A DNA stretch of 64,000 nucleotides, from NCBI GenBank assembly GCA_003215335.1, contig QCKM01000004.1:62001-126000 (forward strand), given 5' to 3'. Within the stretch, counting starts at the first letter, position 1. Every line of letters starts with the position of its first letter. Both the position numbers and the translations under genes were made by a program. The stretch is from Prochlorococcus sp. AG-409-P01 (GTDB lineage: Bacteria; Cyanobacteriota; Cyanobacteriia; PCC-6307; Cyanobiaceae). This document shows positions 8,519 through 15,915 of the stretch, in pieces. Below the pieces are notes generated by a model. That model was not told the origin of the DNA. It saw only the letters and a program-made list of their open reading frames with translations, and did no database searches.

Positions 8519-8722
8519 TTAGTTGTTGCGATTTAGTTGATCTCGTAAGAGTTGCTTCTCTGATTGCAGCTCAGTTTCTAGTTGACCTATTAGCTTTGTT
8601 ACCAAGGACTGAAATTCTGGCTGACAACCTCTAAAAGCAGCTTTATGCCGAATGGGCTCGTTGCGTGTTCTTAAGTCTGTAAGCATAAGTTGTAAAGCGT
8701 CTATCCTGGCGTTGTTATCCAT
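8519..8722 (-). CDS. Small conserved hypothetical protein
   Basis: A 67-residue, entirely helical-looking soluble protein with heptad-like hydrophobic spacing (ALQLMLTDL, LVTKLIGQLETEL) and a charged C-terminus ending RDQLNRNN. It begins 36 bases after the stop of the SDR gene upstream on the same strand and may share its transcript. The Cys in FRGCQPEF is the only one. No family recognised; the ATG start and low-complexity-free sequence argue that it is real. Confidence 0.62.
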   Translation of the reverse strand: MDNNARIDALQLMLTDLRTRNEPIRHKAAFRGCQPEFQSLVTKLIGQLETELQSEKQLLRDQLNRNN

Positions 8723-8758
8723 GATTAAATTAAGTTGTATTTATTTTAAGAATAATAC

Positions 8759-9427
8759 CTATACAGTAATTTTTTCCAGGGCTTGTTGCATTGGTATTCT
8801 TGATATTTCTTTAGTACTTGTCACTTCAATGATTCGTCCTGTCGATTTTTTTGTTTTGAGTGCTTCTATGCAGCATTGTGCTAAAAGTCTTCTTGGGATG
8901 TAAGCGTCTTGTTGGACATCAGGTCCTGAATAACGAATACCTTCCAGATTAAGATCTTCTTCTCTTTCGGAAAGACCTCCAGGTCTGATCACTGTCCAAT
9001 CCAATCCACTTTTTTCTAGAAATTGTTCTCCTAGGCGCTTCCATATAAGGATTAGGCCAAAGAGGTTAAGTGGATGAAACCAGCGTCCTGCACATAGAGA
9101 ACTTACAAGAATAATTCTTTTTACACCTTCACGTTTGCAGCTTTCAACTTGTTGACGAACACCAAGTGCATCCACTCTTGCTGGACCAGTTAGATCGGGA
9201 GATGGCCTCGCGCCTGTGGCTATTATTAGTGCATCGCTATCTTTGAGGGCTGAATCAAGAGCATTATTATCAGAAAGTGATAGAACCCTTTGATCACAAT
9301 TGACGAGATTTGATGGCAATACTGAATTTTCTCTCAGTATTAGTCGGACTTGATAGCCAGAAGCTAAAGCTTCTTCCGCTATACGAAAACCTGTTTTCCC
9401 GGATGCCCCGCTGATAGTAACTCTCAT
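8759..9427 (-). CDS. Atypical SDR / NAD(P)H-binding protein (Ycf39/Tic62-like)
   Basis: A 222-residue protein with the atypical SDR nucleotide motif SGASGKTGFRIAEE at residues 6-19, ending in short strands typical of NAD(P)H-binding proteins of the Ycf39, Tic62 and BVR-B group. Segments DALIIATGARP, RIILVSSLCAG and DWTVIRPGGLSE match the cofactor and substrate walls of this group. It lacks a catalytic YxxxK, common for this class, which often serves redox sensing or assembly. Substrate unknown. The 221-base spacer upstream to nth is AT-rich and holds nothing recognisable. Confidence 0.88.
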   Translation of the reverse strand: MRVTISGASGKTGFRIAEEALASGYQVRLILRENSVLPSNLVNCDQRVLSLSDNNALDSALKDSDALIIATGARPSPDLTGPARVDALGVRQQVESCKREGVKRIILVSSLCAGRWFHPLNLFGLILIWKRLGEQFLEKSGLDWTVIRPGGLSEREEDLNLEGIRYSGPDVQQDAYIPRRLLAQCCIEALKTKKSTGRIIEVTSTKEISRIPMQQALEKITV

Positions 9428-9648
9428 ATGCTAGACCTTGCTGAGCTTGCAGAAAAAATATTTTTCCAATTATATATTAAATCAGGTCTGATTCATGTCT
9501 TCAAATCTAAATCTTTGCAAGCACTTTAAATGTCTTCGTTTATTAATGAATTATAGTGGCATCTTTAAATAAATGTATTGGTATAATTAATTATATAATA
9601 ATGATTGACTATTTAATAATATAGTATTTGTGGAGGATAAAATTAAAT

Positions 9649-10302
9649 CTATGGTTTAATCCATCTGACCGGTTTCTTTCGATTAGGATAAAGTAATTTA
9701 CATAGTTCACAATCCCTTCCGTCACATTTACGTGCAGTGCAAAACTCTCTCCCATAGAAGATTATTTGTAAATGAAGCCTATTCCATTCTGATTTTGGGA
9801 AAATACACTTCAAATCCTTTTCTGTTTGAGTAACACTATTCCCATCAGATAATCCCCACCTCTGCGCTAATCGATGGATATGAGTGTCAACAGGAAATGT
9901 AGGAATGCCAAATGCCTGTGCCATAACGACACTAGCGGTTTTATGTCCCACACCTGGTAATGACTCTAAATCCTTGAAATTATTAGGTACTTGGGCAGAG
10001 AATTTATTGGTCAAGATATTTGATAGTTTACTTAGATGCTTTGCCTTCTGTTTTGAAAGTCCAAGTTGTTTTATAAGGCTATAAATCTGTTCTTCTTTTA
10101 GTTGGCTCATGGTTATTGGGTCTGGCGCAACCTTAAACAAAGCAGGGGTCAATTCATTCACTTTCTTGTCAGTTGACTGTGCACTTAGAACAACTGCCAC
10201 CAATAAGGTGAATTCATCTTGATGTTGAAGCGGTATCGGTGGATCGGGATATTTTTGATTAAGAAACTTAAGTATTATCTGTGCACGTTGTTGCTTATTC
10301 AT
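9649..10302 (-). CDS. nth: Endonuclease III (DNA glycosylase/AP lyase) with unusual Cys spacing
   Basis: Base-excision repair enzyme that removes oxidised pyrimidines. The helix-hairpin-helix LPGVGHKTA carries catalytic Lys121, and Asp139 lies in the VDTHIHRLAQRWGL segment. Endonuclease III usually ends in a 4Fe-4S loop with C-x6-C-x2-C-x5-C. Here the cysteines are 188, 193, 198 and 201 (C-x4-C-x4-C-x2-C), so the cluster ligands are either rearranged or partly lost. At 217 residues the length is normal. The TVP38-type gene lies 10 bases upstream on the same strand, so the two are likely co-transcribed. Confidence 0.95.
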   Translation of the reverse strand: MNKQQRAQIILKFLNQKYPDPPIPLQHQDEFTLLVAVVLSAQSTDKKVNELTPALFKVAPDPITMSQLKEEQIYSLIKQLGLSKQKAKHLSKLSNILTNKFSAQVPNNFKDLESLPGVGHKTASVVMAQAFGIPTFPVDTHIHRLAQRWGLSDGNSVTQTEKDLKCIFPKSEWNRLHLQIIFYGREFCTARKCDGRDCELCKLLYPNRKKPVRWIKP

Positions 10303-10312
10303 TTTATAATTT

Positions 10313-10960
10313 TTATGCAGTAAAATGCTTGTTATTTTCTCTTTGTATTAGATATGTAACTAATGCTAACACGAAGACAGCCAAAACAGACAGGACTAGG
10401 AATTGTTTGCCCTTATAAAAAACACCAGCACCTAATGCTACAACTGGAGGATTAGATAGACATATACTTATTATAAGGGAAGGCAGGAATCTAGTCCATC
10501 TGATTTTTGTAAGTCCAATTCCATAACTGACAAAATCAAACAAACCCGTCATTAACAAACCTGTCATCAAGAAAAAATTACGCTCTATTTTTGTGGTGCT
10601 AAATTTCTCAACTTTAAACATGAATTTATCGCTAACAACTTTTTTGACTGCATTACGACCGTATTTTCTTGCGATCAGGAAAGATGTCGAGCAGGCGATA
10701 AGATCCGAGATGCATATTAAAACGATTCCATGTTGAAACCCAAATAAAAATCCTGCCAATAGTGAATATGCTGTACTGGGAAGAATTGGTATAATTACAC
10801 TTGTAAACCTTAAGAAAAATATTCCGATCGGTGCCATTGCGCCGAGCCCGATAATATATAACTTAATTGAATCTATATCATAATAAAGTAAGCAGTAAAT
10901 AATAATAAATAGGACTATTGCTATCCCTATATATTTATACATTTTCGAGAGTCTCATCAA
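10313..10960 (-). CDS. TVP38/TMEM64 (VTT domain) membrane protein
   Basis: A 215-residue integral membrane protein with about six hydrophobic helices. The core reads PILPSTAYSLLAGFLFGFQHG, then an S-F-L-I-A-R-K-YGR loop and a second Gly-rich half, the signature of the SNARE-associated/VTT (DedA-superfamily) proteins. Homologues are thought to move lipids or small solutes or to support membrane homeostasis; the substrate here is unknown. The position 10 bases before nth suggests a shared transcript without implying a shared function. Confidence 0.88.
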   Translation of the reverse strand: MMRLSKMYKYIGIAIVLFIIIYCLLYYDIDSIKLYIIGLGAMAPIGIFFLRFTSVIIPILPSTAYSLLAGFLFGFQHGIVLICISDLIACSTSFLIARKYGRNAVKKVVSDKFMFKVEKFSTTKIERNFFLMTGLLMTGLFDFVSYGIGLTKIRWTRFLPSLIISICLSNPPVVALGAGVFYKGKQFLVLSVLAVFVLALVTYLIQRENNKHFTA

Positions 10961-11153
10961 ATCCAGAAATCTTAGAATAAGAATACTATCTTAACCTCTG
11001 CTTTCTTTAAGTATATAAAATTGGGAAATTAGGTTCATATTACAAATGACTATTTACTCATAACAGCTTTATATTCTTGACTGGCTGACTTCCTTTGAAT
11101 CGCGGAGCTTTTTCTACCTTGACGCGAAGACCTTTTCAAATGCAATATAAGTT

Positions 11154-11174
11154 ACATCCGATAGTGACGGATGT
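11154..11174 (+). repeat. Inverted repeat, possible hairpin or terminator
   Basis: ACATCCG and CGGATGT arms of 7 bases flank a 7-base loop. Ten bases later a T-rich run begins (AATTTAATTTTTTTTT), so a weak Rho-independent terminator for a short plus-strand transcript is possible. The gap between stem and T-run argues against an efficient one. Confidence 0.35.
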
Positions 11175-11317
11175 TACCAATTTAATTTTTTTTTGCGCCT
11201 TGCGCAAGCGAGAATATCTTTGATCTATTAGATGTCTACAGCTGAGGAGGCGTTCATCAAGAACGAGCTCTTAAGGGATCTAGTACTGTCAACTGTTTTA
11301 TTTATTGAATCAATCTA

Positions 11318-11347
11318 ATTTCTATAGAAGTTAAATTGATTTCTATA
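11318..11347 (+). promoter_or_regulatory. Direct repeat ATTTCTATA, 21-base period, before futC
   Basis: The 9-base word ATTTCTATA occurs at 11318-11326 and again at 11339-11347, start to start 21 bases, about two helical turns. It lies 45 bases before the GTG of the iron-type ABC ATPase. Same-face repeats fit a dimeric activator or repressor site. In AT-rich DNA this could also be chance. Confidence 0.3.
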
Positions 11348-11391
11348 TCTAAAGAGATCCAAGAAGGTTTTAAATAAGGTCAACAAGCACC

Positions 11392-12450
11392 GTGCAGCAG
11401 CCCTTTCTTAAAATAGAAAATATTTGGCACAGCTATGGGACTTGGCCTAGGACTCCATGGACGCTTTCTTCAGTTGATTTAAGCCTTCAAAAAGGAGAAC
11501 TTGTTGGATTACTAGGACCATCAGGTTGCGGCAAAACAACACTATTGAGGCTGATCGCTGGTTTTGAGAGGCCAAGCAGGGGAACGATTTTTTTGGATGG
11601 GAATCCAATCGCAAATTCTGTAAATGTTCTTCCTCCTGAGCTTCGCGCGGTTGGAATGGTTTTTCAGGATTATGCACTTTTCCCGCACCTCAACGCTTGG
11701 AGAAATGTCTGTTTCGGACTTCGTCGAGGAGAAGATACATGTCGCGCAGAATGGCTTTTTGAGTTACTTGATCTAGTTCCTTTTCGGCAAAGGTATCCTC
11801 ATGAACTATCTGGAGGACAAAGGCAAAGACTTGCTTTAGCAAGAGCTCTTGCTCCTGGTACATCTCTGGTTCTTTTAGATGAGCCTTTTTCAAATCTTGA
11901 TGTGGAGGTTCGTTTAAGGCTTCGTAGTCAGCTTCCAAGAATTCTTCAAACATGTGGGGCAACTGGCCTATTGGTTACTCATGATCCACAGGAAGCCCTT
12001 GCTATCTGTGATCGTGTTGCAGTTTTGAGGTCTGGAGAGTTGCATCAATGTGCTCCACCTTGCGAACTTGTTGATCAACCTGCCACTCCTTTTGTCGGGA
12101 GATTTGTTTTGCAGAGAAATATCATTCCATTGGATACTTCTGGAGATATTTGGAGTACACCAATTGGATCAATAGAGAGACTAAATGATATTCCGATTAA
12201 TGAGGCATCACAGCTAATGGTGGATGATCAGGTTATCCAGGTTCGCCCTCATCCTTCAGGCGAAGCTTTGATTCAAAGTAGAGAGTTCCAAGGTACCCAC
12301 TGGATTCTTAGTATTTCTATTGGCGATCATGTTTTACGAGTTAGGCAACCATTGGAGGAATTAGTTAATACTGGGGACAGATGCTTCTTGAACTTCAAAC
12401 CAGGTGGCAGTGGGATTATTTTTCCTGGAGCAATTCCATGTACTCTTTAG
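11392..12450 (+). CDS. futC: ABC transporter ATP-binding protein, iron(III) type
   Basis: ATPase subunit of an importer, 352 residues. Walker A is GPSGCGKTT near residue 43, the Q-loop lies in VFQDYALFPHL, the ABC signature is LSGGQRQRLALARAL, Walker B is LVLLDEPFSNLD, and the switch His is in VTHDP. The C-terminal 110 residues form a TOBE-like regulatory domain, as in FbpC/FutC. Closest by layout is FutC, which powers Fe(III) uptake with FutB and FutA1/A2, neither of which is nearby. Ferritin and a Crp-type regulator downstream support an iron role, but spermidine- or sulfate-type ATPases share the fold. The GTG start gives the expected N-terminus. Confidence 0.85.
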   Translation: MQQPFLKIENIWHSYGTWPRTPWTLSSVDLSLQKGELVGLLGPSGCGKTTLLRLIAGFERPSRGTIFLDGNPIANSVNVLPPELRAVGMVFQDYALFPHLNAWRNVCFGLRRGEDTCRAEWLFELLDLVPFRQRYPHELSGGQRQRLALARALAPGTSLVLLDEPFSNLDVEVRLRLRSQLPRILQTCGATGLLVTHDPQEALAICDRVAVLRSGELHQCAPPCELVDQPATPFVGRFVLQRNIIPLDTSGDIWSTPIGSIERLNDIPINEASQLMVDDQVIQVRPHPSGEALIQSREFQGTHWILSISIGDHVLRVRQPLEELVNTGDRCFLNFKPGGSGIIFPGAIPCTL

Positions 12451-12563
12451 TAAGTTATTTATTGACGTCTTTTGTTTAAACTTACATGTAAATCATTTCT
12501 TTGTAGTATTCTTATTTTAAATTTTAAAGTAGCTATATTTAATTACATAAATGGCCGAGTGTT

Positions 12564-12698
12564 TCAGTTTTTGCTGCATTGACACTTCCCACCTTTCCAC
12601 TTGCTGCACTTGCTTTTTTTGCAACGCTTCTTTTTGTTTATACGAGTATCTCTACGACCCATATAAATATCTGTTGATTGTCCAACAGGTTTGACCAT
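12564..12698 (-). CDS. 44-residue Lys/Cys-rich microprotein
   Basis: A 44-residue frame from ATG at 12698 to TGA at 12564. The first half (MVKPVGQSTDIYMGRRDTR) looks like a conserved, ordered N-terminus. The second half is extremely basic, with four cysteines spaced C26-x4-C31-x7-C39-x1-C41 among lysines, ending CQCSKN. That suits binding of metal, an iron-sulfur cluster or nucleic acid. It is encoded opposite to the flanking iron-type ATPase and ferritin genes. I do not recognise the family. The non-random composition and sensible ends argue that it is real; 12451-12563 and 12699-12855 hold nothing else clear. Confidence 0.6.
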   Translation of the reverse strand: MVKPVGQSTDIYMGRRDTRINKKKRCKKSKCSKWKGGKCQCSKN

Positions 12699-12855
12699 GA
12701 TTGGCTATTGAAAGGTTAACTAATGAGATTGATTCGCATTATAGGCTCTTGAATTAGTGGGATTTTACAACTGTTTATTTATGCAATTATCTTGTATCAT
12801 TAGGCACATAGATCCATTTAATTGCAGCTAGACGCATCTACCCCATTTGCTACAA

Positions 12856-12867
12856 CTGATTTATCAG
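12856..12867. promoter_or_regulatory. Small palindrome at the ferritin start
   Basis: CTGAT and ATCAG arms with a two-base spacer sit 9 bases before the ferritin ATG, overlapping where a ribosome site would be. It could be an operator or a weak hairpin affecting translation. The arms are short and chance is a fair explanation. Confidence 0.25.
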
Positions 12868-12876
12868 CATTTTGTC

Positions 12877-13455
12877 ATGACAACCACATCTAGTCTTCCA
12901 GCTATAGGTCTTTCGACAGGCCCTGCAGGTCGGGTAATCGCTCAGCCAATGGAAGCAGGCTTATTGCAGGGGCTCCAGGATCATCTCACTATGGAAAGAA
13001 ATGCCAGTGCTGCTTACTTTGCAATGGCAATTTGGTTTGCCGAGAGGGAGCTAAGAGGTTTTTCAAAGTTTTTCAAAGAGGAGGCTGTCAATGAGCAAGA
13101 ACATGCAGGGAAGTTTGCTGATTACCTTATTGCTCGTGGTCAGACAGTAGTTTTACAAAATATACCTGCGCCCAAACAAAGTTGGAGCTCAGCCGAAGAA
13201 ATCATGGCTGCGTCATTTCAAATGGAAGCAGATGTAACCTCATCACTTCATCAGCTATATGCAATGGCAGAAAGAGCTTCAGATATGCGTACTACAGTCT
13301 TCTTAGATCCAACAATTGACAGTCAAATAGCTTCAGAAGATGAATTTGCCCATTTATTGGGAAGAGTACGTTTTGCTCAAAATCAACCTCCAGCAATGCT
13401 TCTCATTGATGGTGAACTAAGTGATGGAAAACAAAATAGAGGTACTTTGGCTTGA
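12877..13455 (+). CDS. Ferritin (iron storage)
   Basis: Four-helix-bundle ferritin of 192 residues that oxidises Fe(II) and stores it as a ferric core. Ferroxidase ligands are visible: Glu40 and Tyr47 in TMERNASAAYFAMA, Glu73 and His76 in the EEAVNEQEHAG helix. Marine picocyanobacterial ferritins share this layout. The ATG at 12877 gives MTTTSSLPAIG; an earlier frame start at 12847 would add ten unrelated residues. The flanking iron-type ATPase and Crp-like regulator suggest an iron-response block. The Ser/Gly-rich stretch before the bundle (residues 3-20) is a normal disordered lead. Confidence 0.95.
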   Translation: MTTTSSLPAIGLSTGPAGRVIAQPMEAGLLQGLQDHLTMERNASAAYFAMAIWFAERELRGFSKFFKEEAVNEQEHAGKFADYLIARGQTVVLQNIPAPKQSWSSAEEIMAASFQMEADVTSSLHQLYAMAERASDMRTTVFLDPTIDSQIASEDEFAHLLGRVRFAQNQPPAMLLIDGELSDGKQNRGTLA

Positions 13456-13463
13456 TCAATGCC

Positions 13464-13494
13464 AAAGAGTCCCTTTGTTAGTTGTCTCTTTTTA
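13464..13494. terminator. Possible terminator between ferritin and the 98-residue gene
   Basis: AAAGAG at 13464-13469 pairs with CTCTTT at 13486-13491, followed by a short T-rich tail (TTTATT). It lies in the tail-to-tail gap after ferritin. The stem is short and its loop of 16 bases is long, so strength is doubtful. Confidence 0.35.
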
Positions 13495-13791
13495 TTAAGT
13501 TAACTGCTCTAAATTTATTTGTTTTGACAGAGACCTATTAGTTATTTCTATAAGGAATTTTATAGAAAGCTGATCTAGAGACTTGTTTCGTTTCCAGCTG
13601 CTTGCAAGTTGAAGAATTTCTTGACTTCTTTGATTTATAATTTCTAATTCACGATTTTGACGAAGATATAGATCATGGTTATTGCATGTATTTATGGATA
13701 TCAAAAGACTTTGCTTTCGATAGCTGTTTACTGCAATTTCATGGCAAAGGTTACCAATAACACTCTCTGAACTGGTTAGTGTTTTTTGCAT
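13495..13791 (-). CDS. Hypothetical helical protein co-transcribed with crp-like gene
   Basis: A 98-residue soluble protein of predicted helices with two Cys (residues 16 and 36) and many Ser, Asn and Leu. It begins 6 bases after the stop of the Crp-type regulator, which makes a two-gene operon nearly certain. No family recognised. Its place in the iron block makes a regulator partner possible, but nothing in the sequence proves this. Confidence 0.65.
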   Translation of the reverse strand: MQKTLTSSESVIGNLCHEIAVNSYRKQSLLISINTCNNHDLYLRQNRELEIINQRSQEILQLASSWKRNKSLDQLSIKFLIEITNRSLSKQINLEQLT

Positions 13792-13797
13792 TTTTAT

Positions 13798-14391
13798 TCA
13801 GGCTGCTAAGGGTGCAGATTCAATAAAAGTTGGTGAAAGGCGGAGTTTTGGCTCACCTGTAGGTGAATTAAGCAAATCAGCAGTCCGCAATCTTGAGATG
13901 AGGCGTGTTGAAGTAACACGTGTAGAACCAATAAGTTCTCCAATTCGTTCGTGAGTCAAACGAAAAGGGAGGTCGCACCAATCACCACAGCGTCTCCCGA
14001 GCCTGTTTACTAGGAGAGCTAACAGTGCTTGAAGACGTTGTTCTGCACTTCCTAGGTGGCGTATACGAAGTAATTGAAGTGTCCATTCATTAACTGCATC
14101 GAAGCCATGCTCTTCACTTGCCTCTACATCATTAAAGAATTGCAGTGGAGTCAGGGCTTCAACACATACTCCTTCGCTGCAGAGTCGATCAGTACGTAAT
14201 TGGTCGCCAGATTGGAGGAATGCAAGTGTCATCCCCTCGGTTTCTTCACAAGGACAGTAAACACGAGCTATGCCCTCTGTCACTTCTAGGCAACCTTTCC
14301 CTGTACGAGAAGTGGGATCTAAAAGTATTGATTGGCCAGTGGAAAGCCTTACTTTGTCAGAAGACTCATTTGGCATGAAACGGAAATTCAT
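13798..14391 (-). CDS. Crp/Fnr-family transcription regulator
   Basis: A 197-residue regulator. Residues about 10-100 form a shortened and divergent cyclic-nucleotide-type beta-roll, without the conserved Arg-Ser pocket, so cAMP binding is unlikely. Residues about 110-140 make the dimer helix, and 146-176 form a winged helix-turn-helix (LTHERIGELIGSTRVTSTRLISRL) of the Crp class. Four Cys in or near the sensor (CPC at 46-48, Cys71, Cys76) could sense redox or iron; that is inference. A palindrome cluster lies just upstream. It is not NtcA, whose DNA helix differs. The ATG at 14376 is a possible shorter start. Confidence 0.88.
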   Translation of the reverse strand: MNFRFMPNESSDKVRLSTGQSILLDPTSRTGKGCLEVTEGIARVYCPCEETEGMTLAFLQSGDQLRTDRLCSEGVCVEALTPLQFFNDVEASEEHGFDAVNEWTLQLLRIRHLGSAEQRLQALLALLVNRLGRRCGDWCDLPFRLTHERIGELIGSTRVTSTRLISRLRTADLLNSPTGEPKLRLSPTFIESAPLAA

Positions 14392-14826
14392 TTCAATTGA
14401 ATAACGGCTTGTTGAGAAGTCCTCTCAAAATAAACCCATAGAGGCGCTTTTTGCAAGCGATTCTCAATAGCAAATGTGTTGTTGAGAGAAATTGGATAAG
14501 AGTTATACGCATAGGTAGCATTTGATACGATTCAGCCATGTATTTCGGCAGTTCCTGACGAAGCCACTAAATAATCCTGCATGAATTTTGGGTTTTACAG
14601 AGCTCTATAAATAGTCGGATGAATGACTCTCTGGCATGACAGTTAATGTCGTTTAGTCAAGGCATTTGTGTATGCACTGTTGCCTTAGAGACTTCTGAGG
14701 AGCATTTCTGCTAAATGACCAATCTATAAATGTTTTTCCTATTTATATAGGATGAATGTAATTTATTGTGTATAACAACAAATTTGTGTTGTGAGATAAT
14801 TAATTAATGAGCTCTAGTATTATTAG
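14392..14826. other. Divergent intergenic region, 435 bases, crp-like / Prx-like
   Basis: This spacer separates two divergent genes and should hold both promoters. It contains the TTGAGA half-site cluster described separately and one exact GTA-N8-TAC at 14515-14528, the consensus core for NtcA. Such a site is expected by chance about every 4 kb, and no well-spaced -10 is clear. A TATA-rich stretch at 14730-14800 may serve the plus-strand gene. No RNA gene or frame is supported. Confidence 0.45.
14412..14490. promoter_or_regulatory. Cluster of four TTGAGA half-sites before the crp-like gene
   Basis: An inverted pair TTGAGA-N5-TCTCAA occupies 14412-14428, 21 bases upstream of the regulator's ATG. 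A second pair in everted orientation has TTCTCAA at 14461-14467 and TTGAGAGAA at 14482-14490. Crp/Fnr proteins bind palindromes of about this size (FNR uses TTGAT-N4-ATCAA), so autoregulation is a reasonable inference. Confidence 0.5.
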
Positions 14827-15561
14827 TTGACCTTTAATCAATGTCCAAAAGCTTTGCTAGAAAAATTAGAGCAATTTCATTGCTCTGTTCATTCAAGTAA
14901 AGTACTTGCAGTAGTTTTAGGATTGCTGGCAGATTTCGATAGCATTGAATATGTTCAAGAATTAATAAATATATTGCCTAAATTAACTGAAAACCATATC
15001 AAATTAATTGTTATAGGAATTGGAGACGATCTATCTAAAGAAAAGTTTTGTTCCTACACTAAATTGCCTAAAGAATTGATTATTGTAGATAAAGATAGCT
15101 CTTTGCATCAGAGTCTCGAACTTTCAAAGGGACTAGATTTACATATGGGAAGTTGGTTGGATATGCTTTTAATGTGCGCAGGTGTATCTTCTCCAGCTAC
15201 TCTCCCTGAGGTCTTAAGGGGATATTTGGGAGATCGAAATGCATCTAGTCGTATTAAGCCAGATGAGCTAATACGAATTTGGCCTTTCCCAGAATTCAGG
15301 GGTTCACTCTTTTCTTTGGCTGGAGGTGAAAACTATCTACGACCTTTTGAGTTGGCTACTATAAGATTGAAAAATATGATTGAGATAATTGGCAATTGGG
15401 ATTTGTATGTAACTGACCATAAGCTTTTGACTCAGCGTGGAGGAACCTTCCTGATCGATAGTGATTGCAGATTACTATATTCTTATAGACCTAAATCATT
15501 ACTTAGCTATTCACCTACAATGTCAAGACCACTGAGTTTTCTCGAGCCTTGGATCGGTTAG
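14827..15561 (+). CDS. AhpC/TSA-type peroxiredoxin-like protein
   Basis: A 244-residue thioredoxin-fold protein of the cyanobacterial and plastid Prx-like (AhpC/TSA, PRXL2) group. Recognisable segments are LAVVLGLLADFDSIEYVQ, LIVIGIGDD, KFCSYTKLP and WLDMLLMCAGVSSPATLPEVLRGYLGD. At the usual peroxidatic position the sequence is LLADFDS with no Cys, so it is probably not a classical peroxidase; Cys76 and Cys117 may act instead. The start is TTG at 14827; no ATG in frame lies near. It is divergent from the Crp-type gene. Confidence 0.82.
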   Translation: MTFNQCPKALLEKLEQFHCSVHSSKVLAVVLGLLADFDSIEYVQELINILPKLTENHIKLIVIGIGDDLSKEKFCSYTKLPKELIIVDKDSSLHQSLELSKGLDLHMGSWLDMLLMCAGVSSPATLPEVLRGYLGDRNASSRIKPDELIRIWPFPEFRGSLFSLAGGENYLRPFELATIRLKNMIEIIGNWDLYVTDHKLLTQRGGTFLIDSDCRLLYSYRPKSLLSYSPTMSRPLSFLEPWIG

Positions 15562-15688
15562 CTCTTCGAAACTAGTTTTAGTAGATTTAACCTAAGAGGC
15601 TTCATTCAGTTGCTAATCTATTTGGGTTCTGTCTGTTGACAGGTAACATTTGGATGAATTAGTTATTCTGATAAAAAGCATATATATT

Positions 15689-15904
15689 ATGCCGTCTAAC
15701 ATTTGCTCTAGGTGTGGCAGTTCCTCTATCCGGGCCGATAGGGCCTTAGGTGGCCGATTGGTCTGTACTAAATGTGGAACTACTTGTTCTGGAAAAAAAT
15801 CATGGACAAGTCAAAAAAAAATTAGTTCCAATAGAATTTCTAAAAAAGTAATTTACTTATGTTTAGCTTGCTTAACTTTCATCATACTATTAATAGTTGT
15901 TTGA
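15689..15904 (+). CDS. Small zinc-ribbon protein with C-terminal membrane helix
   Basis: The 71-residue product begins MPSNICSRCGSSS and contains two knuckles, CSRC and CTKC, about 17 residues apart, the mark of a zinc ribbon. A basic Ser/Lys-rich linker follows, then a final hydrophobic helix (VIYLCLACLTFIILLIVV). It is therefore tail-anchored with the ribbon in the cytosol. The ATG at 15689 is preferred over the TTG start at 15650, which adds unrelated residues. Function unknown. Confidence 0.75.
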   Translation: MPSNICSRCGSSSIRADRALGGRLVCTKCGTTCSGKKSWTSQKKISSNRISKKVIYLCLACLTFIILLIVV

Positions 15905-15915
15905 TAAGTGATTTT

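Larger units (their letters stand above)
10961..11391. other. Intergenic region upstream of the futC-type gene, 431 bases
   Basis: No protein gene is convincing here; a 28-codon frame from the ATG at 11231 has no supporting features. The region holds an inverted repeat at 11154-11174 followed by an AT stretch with a run of T, a CTTGCGCAAG palindrome just after that run, and a 21-base-spaced direct repeat close to the futC start. A small RNA ending near 11190 is conceivable but not shown. Confidence 0.45.

Noticed and set aside
11231-11317. 28-codon frame before the iron-type ATPase
   Set aside because: No ribosome site, no hydrophobic or family pattern; position suits promoter DNA better.
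11690-11962. 90-residue minus-strand frame inside the iron-type ATPase gene
   Set aside because: Antisense shadow; the Glu/Leu bias arises from ABC-motif codons.
14515-14528. GTA-N8-TAC NtcA-like site
   Set aside because: One match is expected about every 4 kb by chance and no properly spaced -10 element was seen.
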